This document shows, one piece after another, positions 15,905 to 23,512 of a DNA stretch of 64,000 nt. The notes below the pieces were generated by a model, which made no database searches, had not been told where the DNA came from, and saw only the letters and a program-made list of their open reading frames with translations. Location: assembly GCF_048213115.1 (NCBI RefSeq), contig NZ_CP172404.1, positions 1,860,001 to 1,924,000 on the forward strand. The letters are read 5' to 3'. The position numbers and the translations under genes were made by a program. Each line of letters begins with the position of its first letter. Position 1 is the first letter of the stretch. Source of the stretch: Niveibacterium terrae (GTDB lineage Bacteria; Pseudomonadota; Gammaproteobacteria; Burkholderiales; Rhodocyclaceae).

Positions 15905-17221
15905 GAGTCTGTAAATTGAACTGTGTAACTGACCTCTGAGACGATAGAGCCCAGACAGGGCAAGGAGGCGTTACATGAAGCTGACACCGGAGCAGTTGGA
16001 CGCGTTGGTGGGCGAGTGCCGGGATCCGAAGGAGATGGCGTCGCTGTACTCGCAGATGCTGCAGCACATGATCAACCGCTCGCTGGAAGCGGAGATGCAA
16101 ACGCATCTGGGCTACGCGCAGAACGAGTCGGCGCCCGAGGATGCGGGAAACAACCGGCGCAATGGCAAGAGCCGCAAGACGGTGCAGAGCGAAGTGGGCG
16201 ACTTGCAGATCGAGACGCCGCGCGATCGCTCGGGCAGCTTCGAGCCGCAGCTGGTCAAGAAGCGTCAGGTGCGCCTGGCGGGGATGGAAGAGAAGATCCT
16301 GACGCTGTACGCCAAGGGGATGACCACGCGGGACATCGAATCCGCGTTGGTCGATCTGTATGGCGTGACGATCTCGCACGCGCTGATCGCGCAGGTGACC
16401 GACGCGGTGCTCGACGAAGCGCGCGCCTGGCAGAACCGACCGCTCGAAGCGATCTATCCGATCGTCTGGCTCGACGGAATCGTCGTGAAAGTTCAGCAGA
16501 ACAAGCAGGTCATCAACAAAGCCGCGCATGTGGTGCTCGGGGTGAATCTGCGCGGCGAGAAGGAAGTGCTGGGACTGTGGCTCAACGAGAACGAAGGGGC
16601 CAAGTTCTGGCTGTCGGTGCTCACCGAGCTGCGCCATCGCGGTGTGCAGGACATCTACATCGCCAGCATGGATGGGCTCAAAGGCTTGCCGGAAGCGGTT
16701 AATGCGGTGTTTCCGAATACGCTCACGCAGCTGTGCATCGTGCATCTGGTGCGCGCCAGTCTGCGCTATGTCGCAACGCGCGACAGCAAGGCGGTGGTGG
16801 CCGCGCTCAAGCGCATTTACCAGTCGGCGAGCGCCGAGGAGGCCTCTGCCGAACTCGATGCGTTCGAGACCGAATGGGGCGAGAAATATCGGGCGGTCGT
16901 GCGATTGTGGCGGGGCAATTGGGACAATGTCATTCCGTTCTTCCAGTTCCTGCCGCAGATCCGCAAGGTGATCTATACGACCAATGCGATCGAATCTCTG
17001 AACATGGTCATGCGCAAGCTCACGCGCAACCGACGGATCTTCCCGAACGACGACTCGGCGCTCAAATCGCTGTTCCTGGCGATCCGGGAAGCCTCGAAAG
17101 GCTGGAAGGCAATCCACCACTGGAAGCCCGCTCTGCAGAGCTTCCAGGTAATGTTCGGCGAAGAGCGCGTGCCGCTAAATGCGCTGTGATTGGGAATTTA
17201 CACAGTTCGTTTGACAGACCC
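15905..17221 (+). mobile_element. IS256-family insertion sequence
   Basis: The 1,317-bp element has imperfect terminal inverted repeats: left end GAGTCTGTAAATTGAACTGT (15905-15924), right end reading inward GGGTCTGTCAAACGAACTGT (17221-17202). They match at 20 of the outer 24 positions. An 8-bp duplication flanks it. Size, duplication length and transposase agree with the IS256 family. It is GC-rich, unlike the cassette it entered, and appears intact and recent because the duplication is perfect. Confidence 0.95.
15975..17189 (+). CDS. IS256-family transposase
   Basis: The 404-residue mutator-type DDE transposase is complete. The three catalytic residues sit in IVWLDGIVVKV, IASMDGLKGLPEAV and TTNAIESLN. 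The N-terminus (LYSQMLQHMINRSLEAEMQTHLGY) and the NGKSRKTVQSEVGDLQIETPRDR segment are typical of the family. GGGCAAGGAGGCG provides a ribosome binding site. The stop lies 32 bp before the right end of the element. It should catalyse excision and insertion of its own element. Confidence 0.97.
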   Translation: MKLTPEQLDALVGECRDPKEMASLYSQMLQHMINRSLEAEMQTHLGYAQNESAPEDAGNNRRNGKSRKTVQSEVGDLQIETPRDRSGSFEPQLVKKRQVRLAGMEEKILTLYAKGMTTRDIESALVDLYGVTISHALIAQVTDAVLDEARAWQNRPLEAIYPIVWLDGIVVKVQQNKQVINKAAHVVLGVNLRGEKEVLGLWLNENEGAKFWLSVLTELRHRGVQDIYIASMDGLKGLPEAVNAVFPNTLTQLCIVHLVRASLRYVATRDSKAVVAALKRIYQSASAEEASAELDAFETEWGEKYRAVVRLWRGNWDNVIPFFQFLPQIRKVIYTTNAIESLNMVMRKLTRNRRIFPNDDSALKSLFLAIREASKGWKAIHHWKPALQSFQVMFGEERVPLNAL

Positions 17222-17229
17222 CGATTTGG
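17222..17229 (+). repeat. Target-site duplication, right copy
   Basis: CGATTTGG, identical to 15897-15904. Confidence 0.9.
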
Positions 17230-17714
17230 AGCCAAAAGATATTGAAGATCCATTAGCCCAGTTCAATCACACCTTCCCCACTCGCGAGAGCGTGCTTGGG
17301 TTAGTTAAGACGCTGAATAGCACTCTTGCGGGAAACGGGCTAGACAACAGGATTCTCGAGCAAGTTTTTACTACCTATTGGCCACAATTCGAGACTCGCT
17401 TCGCAAAAATCCTTGCAACTACGGAAGCACAACCTCCGTCGAAACCACGCCCAAAAGAAGATGTGCTAGTCGAGATTCTGGAAAACACCAGAATGCTGAA
17501 CTCAAGAATTAGCCGGCTTGAACGTGAGACGGCTGAACGATCTCGCATGCGAGACATGGATATGCCGATGAGCATGAATCCCGATGAAGTAATGGCAATG
17601 GCAAAGGCGGGAGTTCCGATTGAGGTGATCATGGACAGGTTTAGCGGCCGCCTTCCGAAGAGTTTGTTAAAAGAACTCTTGTCAAACTTCGAGCGCGCGA
17701 AATCTAGCGAATAA

Positions 17715-17804
17715 ATCTGACAATGCGGTCAAGGCCGCTCCCTCCTGTCGCTGGACGCAGCGCGATAAAGCGCCGCGCAGCGTCCCTTACCTACAGCGTT
17801 GAAC
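17715..17804 (+). other. attC-like recombination site of cassette 2
   Basis: R'' ATCTGAC (17715-17721) begins right after the stop codon. A 5-nt spacer and L'' GGTCAAGG (17727-17734) follow. L'' pairs with L' CCTTACC (17785-17791) with one extrahelical C, and a 6-nt spacer leads to R' GTTGAAC (17798-17804). Between the L boxes GGACGC, GCGC, a GATAAA loop, GCGC and GCGTCC form a terminal hairpin. R'' matches the reverse complement of the cassette's own start (GTTAGAT) at 6 of 7 bases. The layout closely parallels the aadA1-type attC. Confidence 0.78.
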
Positions 17805-17833
17805 GTCCGCTTTCCAAGAGGCTGACCGACTGC

Positions 17834-18028
17834 TCAGGGTCGGTAGCACCCCTCCGAACTGTTGGCGTCGCTTTGCCCAACGTATTTTGATGCGATTTGC
17901 GCCAACACGAGGTCTTCGATCCTCTCGAAGTCCTCGTCCGAGATCCCCAGCAGCTCCCGCGCCGGGTAGGTGTATTCCGGCCCTCCCGGTTTTGCCTGGT
18001 CACGCCGGCCAAGCTGAGGCGTTTGAGG
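17834..18028 (-). pseudogene. Start-less gene fragment
   Basis: A 64-codon minus-strand frame reads like real protein (PEYTYPARELLGISDEDFER, then IEDLVLAQIASKYVGQ) but has no plausible start codon and is preceded by an in-frame stop at 18029-18031. It may be the 3' remnant of a gene damaged when the cassette region formed. No family is recognised. The rest of 17805-18047 holds nothing I can name. Confidence 0.35.
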
Positions 18029-18047
18029 TCACCATGCTTTCAAACAC

Positions 18048-18794
18048 CTACCGCTTCATCAGCGCGAACACGCCCCAGCCCAGGTATTCGCGCGTGTAGG
18101 TGGCGTAGCGTACGGGCTCCGAGTTCAGTTGCTCGCGAACCTCTCTCGCGAAGTCGTCGTCGGGATTCGCTGCTAGCCATCGGCGCATCGTGAGCCACTT
18201 GGCCGCCTCGTACCTGTCCCAGCCGTCTTGATCCGCCAGAACCATTTCCACGACGTCGTAGCCGAGATCGCCGAAAGACGCGAGAAGGAGTGGAAGCGCG
18301 AGATAGTCGGAGATCGAAGCGGCAAGGCATCCCTTGGCGACGTCTTCGGTTGGCGGTCGCTGCCGCCAGTAGGGTTCGCCGATCAGGATGAGCCCTCCGG
18401 TGCAGAGGCTCTTCGCCAGCAGTTCGATCGTGCCGGCGACGCCTCCACCGATCCAGGTGGCGCCGATACAGGCGGCCACTCCGGCCTTTTCATCGGCGAC
18501 GTAGTCTGCCGCGTCGCCGTGGATGAACTCGACCCGATCGGAGACTCCGAGCTCGTCGGCGCGGAGTTTGGCTTGCCCGGTGAACAGCGGGCTCATGTCG
18601 ATTCCGGTGCCGCGGATTCCGTGATCGCGAGCCCATGTGCACAGCATCTCGCCCGAACCGCTGCCCAGATCGAGGACACGGGTCGCCGGTGCCTGGCGCA
18701 ACGCCGCGCCGAGCGTGGCGAGCTTTTCGGGCGTGAACGGGTTGTGGATCCGGTGAGCGCTTTCGGTGATGGTGAAGATCCGGGGAATGTCCAC
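18048..18794 (-). CDS. Class I SAM-dependent methyltransferase
   Basis: The 248-residue protein has the Rossmann methyltransferase motifs: motif I VLDLGSGSGEMLC (about 40-52), motif II GTGIDMSPLF, then VEFIHGDAADY and GGLILIGEPYWRQRPP. The residues between GEPYW and the C-terminus, including a repeated DGWDRYEAAKW pattern, are typical of a subgroup acting on small molecules, but the substrate is unknown. It is transcribed leftward toward the cassette region and has normal GC, so it probably belongs to the core chromosome. Confidence 0.85.
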   Translation of the reverse strand: MDIPRIFTITESAHRIHNPFTPEKLATLGAALRQAPATRVLDLGSGSGEMLCTWARDHGIRGTGIDMSPLFTGQAKLRADELGVSDRVEFIHGDAADYVADEKAGVAACIGATWIGGGVAGTIELLAKSLCTGGLILIGEPYWRQRPPTEDVAKGCLAASISDYLALPLLLASFGDLGYDVVEMVLADQDGWDRYEAAKWLTMRRWLAANPDDDFAREVREQLNSEPVRYATYTREYLGWGVFALMKR

Positions 18795-19044
18795 AGCACT
18801 GACTCCTTGTCGATAGCGGCATGCCGAGTCTTCCCCTGTGCCTGTTTGGCCCCCTTGGTTGAGATCAAGGATCTGCCTCGAAACGAGCGGCTGTGTCGTT
18901 CGGCGGTACGGGGTTCGGGCTCAGGTCCTACATCCGCTGATCCTGTGACAGATCAAGACCCGGCTCGGCTACCCGTATGGCATACTCCGGGCCGGGCCGG
19001 CATCGCCTTCGACGATGTCGCGCCGCACCGTCTTGCCTCTACTG

Positions 19045-19926
19045 ATGAAGAAAACGATGAAGATTCTTTCGAATACCCGGGAAATGATCGCGATGGTTCT
19101 GGCTGCGCTGGGCCTCGCCGCCTGCGGCGGAGATGGCGCCGAGGTCGCGAGCGCGGTTGATTGGGCTGTGCCGGCGGCTGGAATTCCTGCCGGGTGGAAG
19201 ATGGTCTGGTCGGACGAGTTCGACAAGGACGGTCTTCCCGATGCCGCGAAATGGGATTACGACGCCGATCGCAACCGATGGGGCTGGTCCAACAACGAAG
19301 TGCAGTACTACGCGCGAGACCGCCTGGAGAATGCCCAGGTGCGGAACGGCCACCTCGTCATCACCGCCCGCAAAGAGGATCTGTCGGCGATGCCGGACTG
19401 GGGCGGGCAGAAATACTCGTCGGCGCGGCTGGTGACGCGCGGCAAGGCGAGCTGGACCTACGGTTTCTATGAAGTCAGAGCGAAGCTGCCCTGCGGGCGC
19501 GGCACCTGGCCGGCTATCTGGACGCTGGGAACCGGCGGCGTCTGGCCCGACGATGGCGAGATCGACATCATGGAGCAGGTCGGTAGCGCGCCGACGATCG
19601 TGCGCGGAACGATACACACCAAGGCGTTCAACCACATGATCGGCACCCAGCGCGGCGCGAGCACCCAGGTGAGCGATACCTGCAGCGCGTTTCACAACTA
19701 CCAGATGACCTGGACCCCCGAGCAGATCCTCGTCGGCGTCGATGGCGTCAATTACTTCCACTTCGCGAACCCGGGAACCGGCTATGCGGCCTGGCCCTAC
19801 GACAAGCCCCAATACCTGCTGCTGAACATCGCACTGGGCGGGACGATGGGCGGCAGCATCGACGACGCCATTTTTCCGGTCAGCATGGAAGTCGATTACG
19901 TCCGCGTCTATCAGCCGGTGCGCTGA
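19045..19926 (+). CDS. Glycoside hydrolase family 16 lipoprotein (beta-glucanase / laminarinase type)
   Basis: The predicted lipoprotein carries a lipobox LAAC ahead of a short linker. The GH16 domain begins WKMVWSDEFDKDGLPD and contains NRWGWSNNEVQYY, YGFYEVRAKLPCGRGTWPAIW and the catalytic motif DGEIDIMEQVG, with the nucleophile and acid/base Glu both present. It ends with the usual VDYVRVYQ strand. Such enzymes cleave beta-1,3 or mixed beta-1,3/1,4 glucans outside the cell. In-frame ATGs at 19015 and 19057 are alternative starts; none has a strong ribosome binding site. There are no carbohydrate-uptake genes beside it. Confidence 0.9.
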   Translation: MKKTMKILSNTREMIAMVLAALGLAACGGDGAEVASAVDWAVPAAGIPAGWKMVWSDEFDKDGLPDAAKWDYDADRNRWGWSNNEVQYYARDRLENAQVRNGHLVITARKEDLSAMPDWGGQKYSSARLVTRGKASWTYGFYEVRAKLPCGRGTWPAIWTLGTGGVWPDDGEIDIMEQVGSAPTIVRGTIHTKAFNHMIGTQRGASTQVSDTCSAFHNYQMTWTPEQILVGVDGVNYFHFANPGTGYAAWPYDKPQYLLLNIALGGTMGGSIDDAIFPVSMEVDYVRVYQPVR

Positions 19927-20020
19927 TCTGGCGGCCATTCCGAAACGGTAAGGGCGGTGGAGTTCCCGGTCTCAATTTGCATCAGACGGTCGAATGCAAG
20001 ACTGCCCCGGGGCTTTCCTG

Positions 20021-20299
20021 TCAGCTCTGGATGTCCTTTCGAGAGCCAATTTGTCTTGCAGTCGTTTCGATCAGCAGCCAGATCGAAGCGGGGGCGGCAA
20101 CCCAGGTCAGGATTTGGCACCAGAAGAGTCCGAAGCCCAGCAGAGGCAGGAGGTCGATGTTGCCAGCATGACAAGGGTTGAGGTTCTTCAGGGTGCCTGT
20201 GCAATTGAAATATGCATACGCCCAAGCGGATAAACGCCACCCGCCAACAGCGAGCGCGACAGGGAGGGCTGACAGCATGTAGCGAAAGCGCCATTTCAT
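20021..20299 (-). CDS. Small membrane protein, function unknown
   Basis: The 92-residue protein has an N-terminal hydrophobic segment (about 8-30), a short loop with two Cys (NCTGTLKNLNPCHAG) and a second hydrophobic region (about 50-80). Both Cys would face the same side of the membrane and could form a disulphide. Composition is AT-richer than the chromosome average, as for the neighbouring FRG gene on the same strand, so the two may have arrived together. No family is recognised. Confidence 0.55.
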   Translation of the reverse strand: MKWRFRYMLSALPVALAVGGWRLSAWAYAYFNCTGTLKNLNPCHAGNIDLLPLLGFGLFWCQILTWVAAPASIWLLIETTARQIGSRKDIQS

Positions 20300-20386
20300 A
20301 TGCGAAGTCTGGATTTGATGGGTGGAAGATAGGGCTTAAACTATCGAATTCAGGGCCTGGGTTTGTGGGTTGCTATCTGCTTGCCA

Positions 20387-21139
20387 CTATTTCCAGTATT
20401 CCTTTGTTTCTATTGTCCAGTTGATAAACGAGGATAGTCCGTCCAGGTCCGGAAACATTGTTGCGTCGTTGAATCCGTAATACGATAACTGCGAACGCAA
20501 TTCTGGACGACTTGCCTTGGGGATGAGCAGCGTTTGAATTTCTAACAAGTCATCTGTTGCTTCGGTTAGTGCGCTTGAAGGATTGGGGTGGATTGAAAAC
20601 ATCCCTCCTTGACGTGTGATGCGAGGTTCAATGCGGTGAGGTCGAAATATTGCGATGTGCGGATATTCCGTTGGATTTGACTTTGCTTTTGTTGGTACGA
20701 CAAATCGAAACTTTGCTGCGAAAATTTTTGAATCCGAGTCTTTGTCTTCTCGTAATGCAAAATAGGCTGCAATTAGTGGGTTTGTTGTCCAGTCAAGCAG
20801 TCGAGTGGCGAGGCCATGATGTTGGGCAATCGCCAGCCATTCCCAGTCGTTTTGTGGGCGGGTTGTAACATGTTCAATCGCTTGGCGCTTCCATGAATTG
20901 AATACGACAGAGTCGTCTACGTCACGATAGGGCGGGCGGCCAGATTTCGGCCGCAGTTCCCATTTTGCGTCGGAGTGTCCGCGGAACAGCCATTGCTTGT
21001 CAGCCTTGTATTTTTGAACGGCTGAGTGTAGGTCTGCGAACGTTTTAACTACGATGTCGGGCATAGGAGCCTTTGTTGTCTGGTCTAAAAAGCGCGGGTC
21101 GAAAGGTCTCAGGATCAAACCTTGCTCGCTCATATCCAT
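20387..21139 (-). CDS. FRG domain-containing protein
   Basis: The 250-residue protein carries the FRG domain, named for the FRG motif seen in WLFRGHSDAKWELRP (about 50-64). The other conserved block is AIAQHHGLATRLLDWTTNP (about 106-124), followed by AAYFALRED. The domain is frequent in prophages and genomic islands and its activity is not established. GC content is clearly below the flanking genes, which supports transfer. An alternative start at 21064 (MPDIVVKTF) would remove a 25-residue extension whose coding sequence is GC-richer. It may form a unit with the 92-residue membrane protein downstream. Confidence 0.8.
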   Translation of the reverse strand: MDMSEQGLILRPFDPRFLDQTTKAPMPDIVVKTFADLHSAVQKYKADKQWLFRGHSDAKWELRPKSGRPPYRDVDDSVVFNSWKRQAIEHVTTRPQNDWEWLAIAQHHGLATRLLDWTTNPLIAAYFALREDKDSDSKIFAAKFRFVVPTKAKSNPTEYPHIAIFRPHRIEPRITRQGGMFSIHPNPSSALTEATDDLLEIQTLLIPKASRPELRSQLSYYGFNDATMFPDLDGLSSFINWTIETKEYWK

Positions 21140-21166
21140 GAGACAGACCTTTGCCTCCGCTTCTTC

Positions 21167-21586
21167 TCACCCCACCATCGTCCGCATCGCGTAGAGCACC
21201 CCGATCGACAGTGCCGAGGAGAGCAGTGCGATCAGCGCGCTGTGGGCGAGGCTGGCGCCCAACGCGATCCGGAATCCCAAGGTGTAGCCGATCAGCGGCG
21301 AGAGCAGGATGACCGGCGCCGAGAGCGCCGCGATCGAGCTCGGGATGGAAGGGCTGCCATAGGCGAAGCTGAACATCGTCAGGCCTGCCAGCAGCACGAA
21401 TACGAGGGACAGACCGACTGCCCGTAGCGCTTGGCCGTGAGTCGGGTCGATGCCGCTGACGGTCCGCGCGCAGAGCTTGACCGCGGTCGAGACGATCAGG
21501 CCGGTCAGGATCAGTCCGAAGGTGAACTTGAGCGGCGCGGCGAACGCGATGCAGAGGAAAACAAAAATCACGAAGAGCATTGCCAT
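21167..21586 (-). CDS. Four-helix membrane protein, function unknown
   Basis: The start at 21586 gives a 139-residue protein made almost entirely of hydrophobic segments: about 1-16, 18-36, 55-74 and 84-135 with two helices. A longer frame to 21880 exists but its first 97 residues are Arg/Ser-rich and non-coding in character. GGAAA precedes the start. No domain is recognised; the length and topology resemble small uncharacterised inner-membrane proteins. Confidence 0.6.
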   Translation of the reverse strand: MAMLFVIFVFLCIAFAAPLKFTFGLILTGLIVSTAVKLCARTVSGIDPTHGQALRAVGLSLVFVLLAGLTMFSFAYGSPSIPSSIAALSAPVILLSPLIGYTLGFRIALGASLAHSALIALLSSALSIGVLYAMRTMVG

Positions 21587-21819
21587 TGCGTTTCCTTTTC
21601 GGGCGCGGACAGAGAAGGGCGAGTTGCCCTTCTGTTCGGGCAGGCGTTTCCGCGCCGAAACTGCCTCGCAGCATGAGTGTGCCACTTTACTCCCGCCGAA
21701 TGATGCTGTGCGGCTTGTTCTGCGGGGGCTGAATCCAGAGCCTGGCCCGGTGCGGGTTTCGCTGCGCGCGGGGGCGATGCGTCGAAATTCAGGGCATGAT
21801 TTCGTGCCAGGAGGTCGAT

Positions 21820-22037
21820 ATGACGGCCGCTCGTCTGGATCTTCGTCTGGATGCCCGCGACAAGAGCCGCTGCGCGGCATGGCCGTGTCCGCGTTTGTTC
21901 GCGAGACCGATACCAGGATCGCGGCGGATGCCGTCCTTGCGCTGTCCGAGCAGGAGTCGCGACGCTTCCTGGCGGCGCTGGATGAGCCCTTCAGTCCGAA
22001 TGCCAGGCTGGAGAGGGCGACGGAAGAGGCTTACTGA
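21820..22037 (+). pseudogene. DUF1778 (TacA-like) antitoxin gene, frameshifted
   Basis: An ideal ribosome binding site (AGGAGGT) precedes ATG 21820, and the first 17 codons read TAARLDLRLDARDKSR, the ribbon-helix-helix start of DUF1778 antitoxins. At about 21865 the family sequence continues in another frame: LRGMAVSAFVRETDTRIAAD, then SEQESRRFLAALDEPFSPNA. Some 17-20 bases, encoding roughly IARAAA, appear to be deleted, leaving the halves out of frame. No GNAT toxin (TacT) gene follows. The remnant therefore looks like a dead, orphan antitoxin. Confidence 0.75.
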
Positions 22038-22097
22038 CGGAGGTCGCGCCGGGCGATGGCGCGGAGAGCCGCTTCACAGGGAGGCGGCACCTGGTTA

Positions 22098-22124
22098 GCC
22101 CCGCTTCCGTCAGGAAGGCGGGGC
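22098..22124. terminator. Hairpin between the DUF1778 remnant and the DctP gene
   Basis: GCCCCGC and TTCC pair with GGAA and GCGGGGC around a GTCA loop. It lies between convergent genes, so it may serve both. T tracts are weak. Confidence 0.5.
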
Positions 22125-22144
22125 CAAGGTGAAACGGCGATGGG

Positions 22145-23131
22145 TCAGCGCGTCATCACGACCTTCATCAGCGTCTCAAGATCTTTTTCGTCCTTGACGA
22201 CGCGATTGTAGAAGCGGTCGGCCTGTTCCTCGATCGCATTGCTGGCGATCTCTTCGTGCGCGATGACTTTGGCGCCTGCCTTGCGTGCCGCCTTCAGACT
22301 GTTTTCTTCCGTCTCATGCCACCGGCTCAGCATGTGCTGCATCGTGTTGGCGGCCGAACTACGCAGCACACGGTGTTGGGCGGGAGTCAGGGTGTCCCAG
22401 ACTTTCTTCGAGATCAGCAACACGTCGGGGATGCGCGCGTGCTCATCGAGGATCAGGTAGGGGGCCTGGCGCACATAATCTCCCGCCACATAGGTTTCGA
22501 TGTTGTCGCTCGCGCAGTCGATCTGGTGATTGCGGAAAGCCTCGGCTGTCTTGCCTATCGGCAGATCGACCGGCGTGGCGCCCAAGGCCTTGAACATCTC
22601 TGAGGCCACCCGGGATTCGAGGGTGCGCACGCGCAGCCCCCTGAAGTCGGAGACACCATGGACAGGGCGGGTGCAGAACAGATTGCGGGCTCCGCCGTAC
22701 AGGTACATCAAGCGCACATAACCGTTCTTTTCGAGCTCCAGGTCCAGACGTTCCCCGAATGGCCCTTGCAGTACCTTTTTCAGGTGTTCTTCCGAGCGGA
22801 ACAGATAGGGCAAGCTCAGCAATTCGGCAATGCGCATCCTGTTCGCCAGATGGGCCAGGTTGACACGCGTCATCGCCACCCGCCCGTCATGGACGGCGCG
22901 CAGAGCCTGTTCGTCATCGCCGAGCACCCCTTCGGCGCGTACCGTGACGGACAGTTCCCGGCTGCTCTCACGGCTGACCTGCTCGCCAAAATGCTGGAGG
23001 GTCTGCACGAACACGTGTCGCTCGGAAAGAGTATCCGCTGCAATCAGGTTTTCCGTCGCAAAAGCCCTGCCGGACAGTGCTGTAAGGGCGCAGAGGGTCT
23101 GCGCGAGACGAATCCATATCAGTTTTCTCAC
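22145..23131 (-). CDS. TRAP-transporter solute-binding protein, DctP family
   Basis: The 328-residue protein has a Sec signal peptide (to about AFA-TEN) and the DctP fold signatures: LGDDEQALRAVHDGRVAM, LLSLPYLFRSEEHLKKVL, FRGLRVRTLESRVASEMFKALGATPVDLP and the IDCASDNIETYVAG ligand-region segment with the conserved Arg in VRTLESR. Such proteins deliver organic acids to a DctQM permease. No DctQ or DctM gene adjoins it, so it is either an orphan binding protein or uses a permease encoded elsewhere. GAGAGT lies upstream as a weak ribosome binding site. It is divergent from glyA. Confidence 0.85.
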   Translation of the reverse strand: MRKLIWIRLAQTLCALTALSGRAFATENLIAADTLSERHVFVQTLQHFGEQVSRESSRELSVTVRAEGVLGDDEQALRAVHDGRVAMTRVNLAHLANRMRIAELLSLPYLFRSEEHLKKVLQGPFGERLDLELEKNGYVRLMYLYGGARNLFCTRPVHGVSDFRGLRVRTLESRVASEMFKALGATPVDLPIGKTAEAFRNHQIDCASDNIETYVAGDYVRQAPYLILDEHARIPDVLLISKKVWDTLTPAQHRVLRSSAANTMQHMLSRWHETEENSLKAARKAGAKVIAHEEIASNAIEEQADRFYNRVVKDEKDLETLMKVVMTR

Positions 23132-23377
23132 ACCACTCTCCTGTTATTGAGAAATTCAGATGGCCGACCTTGAGTGAGAACCGGGCGTGCTCGGGCGGCA
23201 GGATCGCACGCGCCGAGCGCCTGTTTCCAGTCACCCCAAAACAGTCGGATCGGCTAATGGTACAAGGGGATGCGTTTGCGACAAATGCCAAATGTGTAGA
23301 TTTTCGTGAGCTGAGTCGACAGGCGGCGTGCGTTGCCTGACTTGACCGGCCGGCTTTGCTTGGGCAAGCTTTCGGCA

Positions 23378-23429
23378 TCCGCATGACTGACGCGATACGA
23401 GGGGAGGCGACACCCCGAGGGAGTGCGGA
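23378..23429 (+). promoter_or_regulatory. ZTP (ZMP) riboswitch aptamer upstream of glyA
   Basis: Helix P1 TCCGCA (23378-23383) pairs with TGCGGA (23424-23429). It is followed by TGACTGACG (23384-23392), close to the conserved UGACUGGCG. A hairpin with GGGG/CCCC stem lies at 23401-23416. GAGGGAG (23417-23423) corresponds to the conserved GGGGAG run. The order and spacing match the ZTP (pfl) class, which senses the purine intermediate ZMP/ZTP and commonly precedes one-carbon genes including glyA. Assigned by eye; a covariance search was not possible here. Confidence 0.75.
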
Positions 23430-23512
23430 GACGGACGCAAGTCCGTGAGCCGCGCGTCTGGGCGCTTTCTGCCGATCGGGCAGGGCGTCGCGCTTCGCCC
23501 GACCGGCCTCTG
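23425..23512 (+). promoter_or_regulatory. Putative expression platform of the glyA riboswitch
   Basis: GCGG (23425-23428, part of P1) can instead pair with CCGC (23450-23453) around a perfect ACGGAC-GCAA-GTCCGT hairpin. That is mutually exclusive with P1. A second long stem (GCCGATCGGGC near 23475 with GCCCGACCGGC ending near 23512) precedes the Shine-Dalgarno GGAGG. Control could therefore be on transcription or ribosome access. Confidence 0.5.

Larger units (their letters stand above)
15616..17714 (+). pseudogene. TIR-domain protein gene split by an IS256-family insertion
   Basis: The 5' part (15616-15904) encodes a TIR_2-type domain: KVFLSWSGQSSKEVANLL, RPWISTRDLDRGSLW, IICLTQENKTRPWILFEAGAL (likely catalytic Glu in LFEAG) and VCTLLVDL. 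The insertion follows. The 3' part (17230-17714) continues EPKDIEDPLAQFNHT, then a linker and helical tail ending ERAKSSE. Joining 15904 to 17230 restores one frame of 257 residues without any change, so the gene was intact before insertion. As it stands, the first fragment ends at a stop inside the left IS end. The start follows a good ribosome binding site. Relatives are small TIR nucleotide-hydrolysing proteins; a defence role is inferred. Confidence 0.88.
15591..17798 (+). mobile_element. Integron-type gene cassette 2 (TIR gene, interrupted by an IS)
   Basis: The unit runs from G15590^T15591 to G17798^T17799. It has a 25-nt leader with AGGAG, one TIR gene and an attC-like site directly after the stop. 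Without the inserted IS and one copy of the target duplication it would be 883 bp. GC content is low outside the IS. Confidence 0.7.

Noticed and set aside
17805..18050. Third integron cassette with another attC
   Set aside because: GCCCAAC at 17873 looks like an R'' box, but no paired L boxes or G^TTRRRY site follow at suitable distances.
21820..22037. Programmed frameshifting in the DUF1778 gene
   Set aside because: No slippery heptamer or downstream structure is visible, and about six conserved codons are missing rather than a simple slip being needed.
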